Source: Cryomorphaceae bacterium (GTDB lineage: Bacteria; Bacteroidota; Bacteroidia; Flavobacteriales; BACL11). From it: a DNA stretch of 30,713 bases. The translations under genes and the position numbers were made by a program. How positions within the stretch are numbered: position 1 is the first letter of the stretch; every line of letters begins with the position of its first letter. A model generated the notes under the pieces. The model did no database searches. It was not told the origin of the DNA and saw only the letters and a program-made list of their open reading frames with translations. Positions 7,571 to 16,402 of this stretch are shown here, piece after piece. The DNA lies in NCBI GenBank assembly GCA_949511925.1, contig CATEYX010000107.1, forward strand, positions 1 to 30,713. The letters run 5' to 3'.

Positions 7571-10179
7571 TCTGCTAATTCATAGTTATAGATAAATCCG
7601 TTTTTAGTATTTATCAGATTTATTTTCCCATTATTATCAATATCAGCAATATTAAAATAGCCATCACTTGCAATAGGAAAGCCTTCTACAACTCTATCAG
7701 TATTCCAAAGATACAATTCATTTTCAGTAGTAAACATTAGTCCTTTATTATTTGTTGCTAGATTTGTAATCTTATTAGCAAGTTCAAAAGAATGGATAGT
7801 TTCAAAATTAGTATTTAGAATAAATACCATGTTATTATTAGTGTGGATAAATTGCTTTTCCTTTCCTGTTTCATTAATAGCAAATAAAGAATTAGCCGCT
7901 AAATTGGACAATGTAAGTTGACTGCTATTTCCATCTAAAGTCCCTCTCCATAGTTTACCTTCAGTAGTAATAGCGTATATTGTTCCGTTTTTATCTAGTT
8001 TGATAGGATTTCCATTAAATTGAATTCCTTCTTCAAACTTCACCCTTTCACTACCGTTAATTGCTAATAATTGCGTGTTACTGTTATTGCGTTCAGCAAG
8101 AATGTAGTCCTTAGTTCCAACCCTAAAGTTTTGTAGTTTTTTATTTATTCTAGTATTATTTTTCTCATATTTCCATCCCTTAATTCTCTTTCCTTTTTTG
8201 TCTAAATTATAGATGTTATTGTCATCTCCTACAATAAGAATACGGTATTTTCTAGAATTATTATAGTCGAATAATGAATGACCAACTTTTGTGTTGCATG
8301 GCAATAGTATAGGGAAGTTATCTACATTTTCACCTTTTCTATCAATTAGATACAGCTGACTTTCAGTATTGAATAAACATTGGTATTTACTGTTTTTATA
8401 GGCGTCAATGCTTGAGATATCTCCAAGTATTTTTGAATTTAATTGAATATTCCATAACTCTTCTCCCTTAGAGTTAATAGCAAATACTTTATGGTTATTA
8501 TTTTGCACTACTATCATTTTTTCCTTGGTGAAATGATTGTATATGAATTGAGGATGCATATTAATATTCGTGTCCAATTGCATGAACCATTCTTCCTTTA
8601 TAGCTTCTTTAAAATCAGTGTCGTAAAACAGATTGATATTATTTAAAAGCAAATCCTTCTTACTAGTTATTTGTACTGAAAAAGCAGTAAATTTTTCTAC
8701 AGAATCAAGAGAGAAATTAAGCTTCTTTCTATAACTAGTTTGTAGTTTTTCCTTTAGGGTTATAGCTGTTTTTCCAGGGTTGATGTAGAAAAACAGATTT
8801 GATTTTGAAGATAAATAACTGCTGTAATTATTAAAGTGTTGGTTGTTGGATAAAGTATTATTACTTGTGTAGTTATCAATTAAATACTCTAGTGAAGCTA
8901 TAGTTGAACCAAAAATAAAATAATCCTCAATATTAATAAAGTATGGAGTAGTGCTGTTAAATATATCTCCAAATAACTGAGCAGTAATGTTAGGATCTCT
9001 TATGGTGTTTATACTATATTGAGAATAAGTTTTCCTATCAGTAATTAAACCTTGTATTAAGCTACTTGCTGTAATGGAATTACTGCTTTTAAAGAAAGCA
9101 TATTGTTGTTGTGAACTTTGAGTTGCTGAGGTGTTAAAAATACCTGCTTCTCCTTCTAATTCATTTATAAATTCATTGTAGTTAACATTGCTGCTGTCTT
9201 GAACAAGTTTTCTGTGTTTATCCCAGCTCCAGAAATTATTTTGTTGTTGTAATATTTTGTTTTTCTGATCCAGTAATTGCTTGGCGTTATCAAAGCTTAT
9301 ACTTAGCAAAAGGGAAGTGTTTTCAGGAATTATATCCACTATATTTATGCTTTCTGCTTTTTGGTTATTAAATACATCAGTATAATTTATAGTATTGTTG
9401 TTGAAAGCACTAAAGCCATTGGCTGCTATTATCTTGTTTTTTACACTTAAATCAGTAGCTGTCCATCCAGAGAAATCGGAATTTATAATTGGTTTATTTG
9501 TAAATGTATTTGTATATTCAATTAAGGAATTGTAGTTGAAAAATAAATTTATTTTTGCTGATTTACTTATAGTTTTGTATGCAGAATTAAAGCTTGGGTT
9601 TAGCAAAAGTTTATCCTCAGCTACACCAGCTCTTATTGCATCCTCAACCAACATTTTATTTTCTGAAAAGAATAGAATTTCGCCTTTGAAACTTACAAAT
9701 ATGATTTTGTCTTTATGTTGTAATTCAAATAAAGGTTGATTGTTGTATTGTCCTTCTTTAACTAGATTACCAAGTAAGGTATTTATTTGAGTGTTGCTAG
9801 TAATAGCTTTTCTTTCAAAATTACTACTGAATAGCAAACCACTATTGTTAGCACCAACTTTATGAAAAGAAATAAAAAGAGTATGGCTTTTAAAAATAAG
9901 AGAGTTTTGATTGTAAAAACTGCTAATTTCTTGAATTTGATGATTGATACTATCCACTATGCTTATGTTACGCAAATGCCCCCAAATATCAGCAGAATTT
10001 AAGTTGGAGTATAGTTCTTTAACATCATTGCATTGTAGAATTACTGCCGCATTGGTTGGAATAATATTTAATGGATTTTCTGTATTTTTTGTAACTTGCT
10101 TATAGCTGTTGTATCCTATGAAAAGTATAATTGAAATCAGGATTATTGGCGTGGCAATTTTTAGTATTTTACTAAGCAT
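7567..10179 (-). CDS. DUF3352-like membrane-anchored protein
   Basis: An 870-residue protein with one N-terminal membrane helix (IATPIILISIILFIGY, residues about 8-23) and a large outside domain. The first about 520 residues, beginning NPLNIIPTNAAVILQCND, resemble DUF3352, whose members are large envelope proteins of unknown function in Bacteroidota. The last about 330 residues contain repeats of the type GEELWNIQL, KGKRIKGWKYE and TDRVVEGFPI, which suggest a beta-propeller like PQQ/WD-like repeats. It is the last gene of a three-gene operon with RNase HII and the secreted unknown protein, 35 bases after the RNase HII stop. The family call comes from overall layout and context rather than a catalytic motif. 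No function can be stated. Confidence 0.75.
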   Translation of the reverse strand: MLSKILKIATPIILISIILFIGYNSYKQVTKNTENPLNIIPTNAAVILQCNDVKELYSNLNSADIWGHLRNISIVDSINHQIQEISSFYNQNSLIFKSHTLFISFHKVGANNSGLLFSSNFERKAITSNTQINTLLGNLVKEGQYNNQPLFELQHKDKIIFVSFKGEILFFSENKMLVEDAIRAGVAEDKLLLNPSFNSAYKTISKSAKINLFFNYNSLIEYTNTFTNKPIINSDFSGWTATDLSVKNKIIAANGFSAFNNNTINYTDVFNNQKAESINIVDIIPENTSLLLSISFDNAKQLLDQKNKILQQQNNFWSWDKHRKLVQDSSNVNYNEFINELEGEAGIFNTSATQSSQQQYAFFKSSNSITASSLIQGLITDRKTYSQYSINTIRDPNITAQLFGDIFNSTTPYFINIEDYFIFGSTIASLEYLIDNYTSNNTLSNNQHFNNYSSYLSSKSNLFFYINPGKTAITLKEKLQTSYRKKLNFSLDSVEKFTAFSVQITSKKDLLLNNINLFYDTDFKEAIKEEWFMQLDTNINMHPQFIYNHFTKEKMIVVQNNNHKVFAINSKGEELWNIQLNSKILGDISSIDAYKNSKYQCLFNTESQLYLIDRKGENVDNFPILLPCNTKVGHSLFDYNNSRKYRILIVGDDNNIYNLDKKGKRIKGWKYEKNNTRINKKLQNFRVGTKDYILAERNNSNTQLLAINGSERVKFEEGIQFNGNPIKLDKNGTIYAITTEGKLWRGTLDGNSSQLTLSNLAANSLFAINETGKEKQFIHTNNNMVFILNTNFETIHSFELANKITNLATNNKGLMFTTENELYLWNTDRVVEGFPIASDGYFNIADIDNNGKINLINTKNGFIYNYELAD

Positions 10180-10214
10180 AATTGTATTTGAATCAGAACC
10201 TCAAAATTAATAAT

Positions 10215-10811
10215 TTAAAGGGATAAACTAAGTTGAGCAGGAAGTAGTTGAAAAGTTTTTCTGTGGTGCTTGTTTGAACCAATTTCAGCTATTGCTTTTC
10301 TGTGCTGTTTAGTTGGGTATCCTTTGTTATTTTTCCAATGATAATCAGGGAACTTTATATCTAATTCTTTCATTATATCATCTCTATAAGTTTTAGCCAG
10401 TACTGATGCAGCAGCTATGGACATAAATTTTGCATCTCCTTTTATAATGCATTCATGAGGAATTTCAGGGTAAGGGTTAAAGCGATTACCATCAATTATC
10501 AAGAGTTCAGCTTTAACAGTTAAGTTTTCAATAGCCCTATGCATGGCAAGGAATGAAGCGTTAAGAATATTTATTTTATCAATTTCAGCAGGAGAAACAA
10601 TTCCTATTGCCCAAGTAATAGCTTGTTTTTCAATAATGGGACGCAGTAGATCTCTTTTCTTTTCAGAAAGTACTTTACTGTCTTTCAATATTATATTTTT
10701 GAATCCTTTTGGTAGAATAACTGCAGCAGCAACTACAGGTCCAGCTAAGCAACCTCTACCAGCCTCATCACAGCCTGCAATAATTTTATCAGAAGGAAAA
10801 TGCTTTATCAT
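10215..10811 (-). CDS. rnhB: ribonuclease HII
   Basis: RNase HII nicks RNA in RNA-DNA hybrids and removes single misincorporated ribonucleotides during repair and replication. The 198-residue protein has the defining GCDEAGRGCLAGPV motif (13-26). The four metal-binding acids are visible: Asp15, Glu16, Asp107 in IIDGN and Asp126 in IKGDAKFMSIAAASVLAK. The C-terminal WKNNKGYPTKQHRKAI and HRKTF motifs are also typical. Length is normal. The ATG at 10809-10811 directly abuts the stop codon of the upstream gene, so translation is probably coupled. The identification is secure. Confidence 0.97.
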   Translation of the reverse strand: MIKHFPSDKIIAGCDEAGRGCLAGPVVAAAVILPKGFKNIILKDSKVLSEKKRDLLRPIIEKQAITWAIGIVSPAEIDKINILNASFLAMHRAIENLTVKAELLIIDGNRFNPYPEIPHECIIKGDAKFMSIAAASVLAKTYRDDIMKELDIKFPDYHWKNNKGYPTKQHRKAIAEIGSNKHHRKTFQLLPAQLSLSL

Positions 10812-11693
10812 CTATCTTGGCACTAAGCCTCTTTTTGGTTTCTTAATTCTCTTTACCTTTTGTTGATTTCGGATATCAATATCTTGCTCTAGCCACCATT
10901 TCCCTTTCTTGTATTGATAGGAATTGAAAGTCCCTTCAGGGATATAATATTCTTCAAGCCCTTCCAAATCTTTTTTGGGAGGAACCAAGTGATTAAATAC
11001 TATCCTTTGTTCTTTCTGCTGATATTTTACACTAACACTTGTCTTAGCATCATATTCAATAATAATTCTTTTCTGACTTTCTTTCTTATTTTTTTTAAAA
11101 ATAGGAAGTCCAAATTTTATTTTATTTACTCCTGAAAAGTACATCACATCAATTATCTTTTTTGTGCTGTATCCATCATTCCCATCCCAAGCAAGTAGGG
11201 TATAGTATTTTCTTCCTAATTTTTTGATGTAAGCAATTTGATAGTAAAGACCTCCATGCCAATTTTTAGCATCCAAATCTTCCTGCTCAGCATTACGGAT
11301 ATTAGCAGAATTATCTACTAAAGGAATAATTTCATAACGCTTACGCTTTTTGTTGTGATAATGCACAATTGCATAATATTCGTAAGCTCCATTATCTTTT
11401 TTTAGTAGCCAGTTGAAAATACGAAAAGTATTGTCAGGGGATATGATACGAGCAATAGTGGGTAGGGAATCAAAAGAAAATTTAAAGGATTTTTCGTATT
11501 GAAGCACTTCAGTAAGGTTAGTTATAAACGCTTGATTGGCTACGCGTTTTTCAGCTTCTGTTTCTGCATTCATAATGGTATGTGCCATTACTTTTAGTGT
11601 ATCCTCATATTCCGCAAATAAATTATTGTTACCTTTTTGGGCGGAACTTATAAGGCTATGTAGTACAAAAACAAGAATGCATATTTTTTTCAT
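10812..11693 (-). CDS. secreted protein of unknown function, first gene of the rnhB operon
   Basis: A 293-residue protein that I do not recognise by name. Residues 1-18 (MKKICILVFVLHSLISSAQ) form a signal peptide, so it is exported to the periplasm or outer membrane. The mature part begins with an acidic helix (FAEYEDTLKVMAHTIMNAE) and continues with strand-rich sequence: KYYTLLAWDGNDGYSTKKIIDV near 183-204, a basic IFKKNKKESQKRIIIEY stretch, and a very basic tail (KVKRIKKPKRG). It has no catalytic motif I can identify. It is probably the first gene of an operon with rnhB (zero gap) and the DUF3352 gene, with a full -7 promoter element 4 bases before its ATG. Confidence 0.8.
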   Translation of the reverse strand: MKKICILVFVLHSLISSAQKGNNNLFAEYEDTLKVMAHTIMNAETEAEKRVANQAFITNLTEVLQYEKSFKFSFDSLPTIARIISPDNTFRIFNWLLKKDNGAYEYYAIVHYHNKKRKRYEIIPLVDNSANIRNAEQEDLDAKNWHGGLYYQIAYIKKLGRKYYTLLAWDGNDGYSTKKIIDVMYFSGVNKIKFGLPIFKKNKKESQKRIIIEYDAKTSVSVKYQQKEQRIVFNHLVPPKKDLEGLEEYYIPEGTFNSYQYKKGKWWLEQDIDIRNQQKVKRIKKPKRGLVPR

Positions 11694-11697
11694 AGAG

Positions 11698-11705
11698 CAA
11701 AGTTA
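11698..11705 (-). promoter_or_regulatory. -7 type promoter element (TAACTTTG) for the rnhB operon
   Basis: The minus strand reads TAACTTTG, identical to the element before recR, and ends 4 bases before the ATG at 11693. This implies a leaderless or nearly leaderless transcript. I see no good TTTG at the -33 position. Confidence 0.45.
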
Positions 11706-11815
11706 AGTAATTTGATTTTTATATGATAGTGTTACTTAGCGGATCGTTATCATAATATATATTTAGCTAAGTTCCTCTTTATTTAGAATAATAATTTTGC
11801 AAATAATTGAAAATA

Positions 11816-11842
11816 AAAAAGGGAAGCAATGCTTCCCTTTTT
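11816..11842 (-). terminator. strong rho-independent terminator after the T9SS hydrolase gene
   Basis: A 12-base perfect stem (AAAAAGGGAAGC with GCTTCCCTTTTT) closes a 3-base AAT loop. Read on the minus strand, the GC-rich stem is followed by a T-rich tract. It lies 21 bases past the stop codon of the 11864-13480 gene. It is symmetric enough to work in both directions and also insulates the rnhB operon promoter downstream. Confidence 0.85.
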
Positions 11843-11863
11843 CTATTATAGATTAGCTATTAT

Positions 11864-13480
11864 TTACTCAATAATTAACTTTCTTTTAACAGATGTATTT
11901 TCTGATAAAATATCAACTATATATATCCCACTTTCAAGGGAACTAATATTTATTGTTTTTTGATTATTATTTACATCAGTATTTAAGACTAATTGTCCAT
12001 TTACGTTGTAAATATTAATTTTTTCAATTCCAACGGTATAACTAACAATGTTTAAAACATTTTTTGCAGGATTTGGATAAATCTCAGTTGTTTGAGCTAT
12101 CAATTCATTTATAGATAAAGCTGTTCCTAACCCAAGAGTTAAATACATTCTAGGGTTTAAATAACCTTGAATAGTATCGAGATATAAATTTCCGGTTGTA
12201 GCTGACATATTAGGATTTCCTAAAATTGAATTTGCTGCCCCAAATCCAGCAGGAGTAGTCATTCCATTTGGTAAAATTGGATTAACAGACATAAACATTG
12301 CATCATATGTTGTGTTATCCCACCAATCCCATGGAGAACCTTGTTCTTCATCAAATTGTCCAAATGCATTTGGTGTAGTTGATGGTGCTGGAGTTTTAAA
12401 AATATATAATCCGTCATTTCCATCATTATTAGTATTAGCAGCTGTTGTAATATCATCAGAAATATATGACCATGATCCGTAAGGATTATTATTGTACATA
12501 TTTTGTTTTATCTGTACTGTTCTACTTCCCATCACTTCAACAACAAAATCTCCAGTTGTAGGTACAATTACATCACCTGTATCAATTGGTGCGTAAGGAT
12601 CTTTTTCACAATGAAAAGATACAATTGGAACATCACCTGCTTGTAACCAAGAGATGTCAGCAAGAGCACCACCTAAATTAAATGCCATATTGATGTCATT
12701 ACTATAGCCCAAATTATTTGGAATATTAAAAGGCATACTTCCAACTATAGCTCCTGTGGAATCATAAATAGGAGCATAAGTACTATCTGTTCCATCAATA
12801 TTACCAAATACTGGAGGGTAAACATAAGGTGTTGGATTAGCAGGATCAGATAAATCTAAAAACTTAGGTAAATATAATTCGTTTTCATCATTAAGAGTAG
12901 CATAGCCTAATGAAACATAAGCTCCAGTACCTTGTCCGCCTAAAACAATTTTTGATTCGTCAATTCCATAAGGATTTCCATTATCTTCAGTCATTCTCAT
13001 ATACCTAACCAAGGCTTTAGCATCTTGTATTCCTCTGTATGCAGCTTGTAATAGAGTTGAAGTTCTTACATTTTGATCTGTCGAGGTTGGATTCCAACCT
13101 AAACGATTTTCCATAGCAATTGCAACGTATCCTTTTTTTGCCCATCTTGTACATTGTTCAACAATTGACATATCTGTTTTTGAACCTGTTGGCTGTCCAT
13201 TAAGTACTGGAGGTAAAAAACTACCCGTATGTACTAAAATAATTACAGGTCGGTTTGTCTCTGTATCTCCATCTGGCTCATAAATATCACATTTTAAAGT
13301 TGCTGGACCAGGAGGCAATCCTTGTAGCATAGGTAGTATGCTAATATTTGTAGCATAAGTTACGTCACTAGTAACTGTTACTGCAGAAAAGACATCATCA
13401 AGATACCTATCTTGTGCACTTACTGAAAGCCCTAAACTTAATAGAGCAATTGTAAATACTGATTGTAAAGTTGTTTTCAT
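11864..13480 (-). CDS. T9SS-exported alpha/beta-hydrolase-like protein lacking the nucleophilic serine
   Basis: A 538-residue exported protein. Residues 1-22 are a signal peptide ending SVSAQ. Residues about 60-330 follow an alpha/beta-hydrolase layout: LKCDIYEPDGD, the strand RPVIILVHTGSF (oxyanion-type HTGSF, His84), GYVAIAMENRLGW, AAYRGIQDAKALVRY, then KIVLGGQGTGAYVSLGYA. The nucleophile elbow is normally GxSxG; here it is G-Q-G-T-G with Gly184 (GGT codon) at the serine position, so it may be catalytically dead. An FHCEKDPYAP stretch near the usual acid position is kept. The last about 75 residues, EIYPNPAKNVLNI to the RKLIIE end, form a type A T9SS sorting domain. It lies 43 bases downstream of a TonB-dependent receptor gene and ends at a strong terminator, so the two are probably co-transcribed. 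Confidence 0.85.
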   Translation of the reverse strand: MKTTLQSVFTIALLSLGLSVSAQDRYLDDVFSAVTVTSDVTYATNISILPMLQGLPPGPATLKCDIYEPDGDTETNRPVIILVHTGSFLPPVLNGQPTGSKTDMSIVEQCTRWAKKGYVAIAMENRLGWNPTSTDQNVRTSTLLQAAYRGIQDAKALVRYMRMTEDNGNPYGIDESKIVLGGQGTGAYVSLGYATLNDENELYLPKFLDLSDPANPTPYVYPPVFGNIDGTDSTYAPIYDSTGAIVGSMPFNIPNNLGYSNDINMAFNLGGALADISWLQAGDVPIVSFHCEKDPYAPIDTGDVIVPTTGDFVVEVMGSRTVQIKQNMYNNNPYGSWSYISDDITTAANTNNDGNDGLYIFKTPAPSTTPNAFGQFDEEQGSPWDWWDNTTYDAMFMSVNPILPNGMTTPAGFGAANSILGNPNMSATTGNLYLDTIQGYLNPRMYLTLGLGTALSINELIAQTTEIYPNPAKNVLNIVSYTVGIEKINIYNVNGQLVLNTDVNNNQKTINISSLESGIYIVDILSENTSVKRKLIIE

Positions 13481-13523
13481 AGTATTTTGGTTGTTTAATT
13501 ATTATTCTACAATAATACAAAAA

Positions 13524-16358
13524 TTAATCTAGTTCGAATAGGAGAGAACAATAAGTCATTCTTCCAATATAAGGTCCTCCATAAACTTCATAATGTTTAT
13601 TGTTAAGTATGTTTGAGGAACCAACTTTTAAAGTTGCATTTAGTTCAGACAGTTTTTTACTTACTTGTACATCAACCAAATCATATTTAGGTACATTGCC
13701 TGTAAACTGTGGTGATCCTTCATAAGTAAACTCTTCAACCCATTTATAATTAATACTAAAACTGAAATTTCTTAAAAAGGATTTTGAATTAGAAAAATTA
13801 ATATCTCTTCCGGTAAATCCTAAATTATATTTATGTTCTGGAGTATTGTAGGCGGGTATAATTGGGTCTTCAGTTCCTTCTTCATTTAGTTTATTCCAAG
13901 AATAATTACCGTTTAAAGAATACTTAGGTTGTAAGTAGTAATTTATTCCTATTGAGGCTCCTTGAGTTGTTACTGTATTTTCAGCATTTGCTGCCATACG
14001 GTAAGCTTGTATTGATTGTAATGATATTTCATATGCATCAGGATTATTATTTCCGATTGTGTCATATTTTACGCCAATTTTATATCCTATAAAATCAGTA
14101 TATCTGGAGTAATAATAATTAGCATCAATATAAACTTTATTGAATAATGTTGTGCGATATCCTATTTCAGCAGATTTTGCTTTTTCAGGCTGTATAGGTT
14201 TCACGCTAAAAAATTTCAGACTATCCTTTGATTGTGTAGCTGGTAAATAATAATTAATTAAAGATTCAACCGTAACTAAATTTTCTCCATATGCAGTTCC
14301 ATGACCACTTAGATTTCCTATTAAAATTGCTCTACCTACATTGTATAATAGATATTGATCAGCCAAGGTTGGGTTTCTGATTGCTGAAGAAACTGATAAA
14401 CGGATAATATCAATATTAGTAAGCTTATATACAATTGAAGCAGCAGGTGATAAATTTAAATCAAAATTCTCATTTTTGTCAGCTCTAAGTGTACCGCTTA
14501 ACTTTAAAGCTTCACCAAGGATATTTTTTTCAAAACCAGAATAAATTCCAGCTTCATTATTTATTATTTTGTTTACTTTATCCATAAACAAACTCCCTTT
14601 TGTTTCGGGTGTGTATTGTCTAAAGTTAGCTCCTATTTTCATGGTTGCAAAGTCAGGATTGAATTGATATTCTGTATGAATATGATTAAGAGCTGATTTG
14701 TCATAAAAACGAGTTCCTCCTTCACTAGCAATTTTAGAAGTAATATCTGCTAATATATTTTCAAAAGCAACTGTGCCTGGTACTAATCGATTAGTTTCTA
14801 AATCTGTCTGAGATCTTGTAGCGTCATGAGTGGCAATGATTAGATCAGTATTTGCAATCATTACCGAATCACTCATGGTTATCCAATCTGTTATATCAAT
14901 TGGGTTTCCGTTAAAGTAATAATCAGTTTGAAAAGTAATAGGATTAAATACTAATTCAGGTTTAGACCAATTTACATCTTCCCAATTAAAACTATCTCTC
15001 CAATTATTTTTATAGTTAGTATACCAATCTTGATTAGATATTGTATTATACTCTTGTAGTTTTAGTGCTGTAAATACTGCATCATAAGAATCTCCAGCAT
15101 CTTCACTTGTCCTATATGCTCTAACAAAGAATTTATTTTTTTGCGTGATTTCTAATTTATTTTGCCAAAACTGAATATTTTTCAAACTCAAGCGATTATC
15201 TCCTTGATAAACAGTAGTACCCGTACTGTAATTAGTTCCATAAATAAGCTCAGTTTTAGGATTAATCATATAATGTAATGACGTTTGAGCTTTCAGGTTT
15301 TTGGTATTATAATCTACTATATCTTTTTCCATATATCCTGTTCGGTGAAATTTTCTAAGACCAGGATAGTCAAAATAATTTAAATTAAAATCATTTCTAA
15401 GATCATTTAGATTTCCATCAGTATCTTCATCTCCATATCTATTTATAGCATCATATCCACCAGGGTTATTGCTTCTAATTTCACCATCAACTGCAGCCAT
15501 ATTATCAGCTTCCCAATCCTGCGCTTTCATGTAGGAAAGGTTAATCTTAAAGGCAAAAATATCTTCTCCAGCTTTATTCTGGAATTTCTCAGCATATCGA
15601 ATAGAGTTTTCAAATAATTGGCGTTCGCCAAATTTATATTGTATTGATAGCCCTTGTTGCATAAATGGGTTTCGCGTAGTCATGCTTATTACTCCATTAA
15701 AAGCATTAGGGCCATAATAAGCTGAACTAGCTCCTTGTATAATTTCGACCTTCATTATATCAAGTTCTGAAGAACCTAAAAAGTTTCCTAAAGAAAAATT
15801 AAGTCCAGGAGATTGATTATCTACTCCATCAATAATTTGAAGCGAACGTACAGGTGAGGTGCTATTAAAACCTCTAGTATTAATTACTTTAAAACCTAGA
15901 CTAGCTGCTGTAATATCCACTCCTTTAAGCGCACCTAAGGCATCATAAAAATTAGCTGATGGAGTTTCTTTAATTGAAATCATATCCAATGCCTCAACAG
16001 TAAGAGCAGCCTCTTTCTGTTTTTGGGTAATTCTAGTGTCAACTACTCTTACTTCCTGTAGGCTTTTGCTGTCAGGGAATAAATAGATAGGTTTTGGGTT
16101 TTTAGTTGTTATTTCTGATTCTTTTAGTTTATATCCTAAGTAAGAAATCTCTAAAGTAACAGGAAGTTCTCTTGAAATTGAAAGAATATAGTTTCCGTTA
16201 AAATCAGTTGAAGTGCCATTGTCAGTGCCTTTTACAATCACATTAGCCCCTATTAAGGTTTCTTTTGTTTGCCCATCAATTATAGTTCCACTTAATTGTA
16301 TTTGAGAATAAGCGGTTTGGATAAGAAATGTAAAAGCAAGAAGCAAAAGTTTATTCAT
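13524..16358 (-). CDS. TonB-dependent outer-membrane receptor
   Basis: A 944-residue outer-membrane receptor. It has a signal peptide (LLLLAFTFLIQTAYSQ, ending near 19), then a carboxypeptidase-regulatory-like domain (LSGTIIDGQTKETLIGANV to YLGYKLKESE, about 23-80). The plug domain includes TRGFNSTSPVRSLQIIDGVD (about 163-182) and VEIIQGASSAYYGPNAFNGV (about 204-223). The remainder is a 22-strand-type barrel ending in an aromatic-containing YCSLLFELD strand. It has no SusD partner, so it is not a canonical SusC. The only neighbour in its transcript is the T9SS hydrolase-like gene. The ligand is unknown; the EDTDGN-like acidic segments do not identify it. It diverges from the PabC-like gene with 44 bases between starts. 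Confidence 0.95.
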   Translation of the reverse strand: MNKLLLLAFTFLIQTAYSQIQLSGTIIDGQTKETLIGANVIVKGTDNGTSTDFNGNYILSISRELPVTLEISYLGYKLKESEITTKNPKPIYLFPDSKSLQEVRVVDTRITQKQKEAALTVEALDMISIKETPSANFYDALGALKGVDITAASLGFKVINTRGFNSTSPVRSLQIIDGVDNQSPGLNFSLGNFLGSSELDIMKVEIIQGASSAYYGPNAFNGVISMTTRNPFMQQGLSIQYKFGERQLFENSIRYAEKFQNKAGEDIFAFKINLSYMKAQDWEADNMAAVDGEIRSNNPGGYDAINRYGDEDTDGNLNDLRNDFNLNYFDYPGLRKFHRTGYMEKDIVDYNTKNLKAQTSLHYMINPKTELIYGTNYSTGTTVYQGDNRLSLKNIQFWQNKLEITQKNKFFVRAYRTSEDAGDSYDAVFTALKLQEYNTISNQDWYTNYKNNWRDSFNWEDVNWSKPELVFNPITFQTDYYFNGNPIDITDWITMSDSVMIANTDLIIATHDATRSQTDLETNRLVPGTVAFENILADITSKIASEGGTRFYDKSALNHIHTEYQFNPDFATMKIGANFRQYTPETKGSLFMDKVNKIINNEAGIYSGFEKNILGEALKLSGTLRADKNENFDLNLSPAASIVYKLTNIDIIRLSVSSAIRNPTLADQYLLYNVGRAILIGNLSGHGTAYGENLVTVESLINYYLPATQSKDSLKFFSVKPIQPEKAKSAEIGYRTTLFNKVYIDANYYYSRYTDFIGYKIGVKYDTIGNNNPDAYEISLQSIQAYRMAANAENTVTTQGASIGINYYLQPKYSLNGNYSWNKLNEEGTEDPIIPAYNTPEHKYNLGFTGRDINFSNSKSFLRNFSFSINYKWVEEFTYEGSPQFTGNVPKYDLVDVQVSKKLSELNATLKVGSSNILNNKHYEVYGGPYIGRMTYCSLLFELD

Positions 16359-16402
16359 AAATTAATTTTCAGTAGGTTCGCAAATTACAAATAATAAGTA
16401 AA

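Noticed and set aside
12259..12456. Minus-strand 65-codon ORF inside the T9SS hydrolase gene
   Set aside because: Out-of-frame shadow with low-complexity L/Q/M composition; the hydrolase frame is intact across it.
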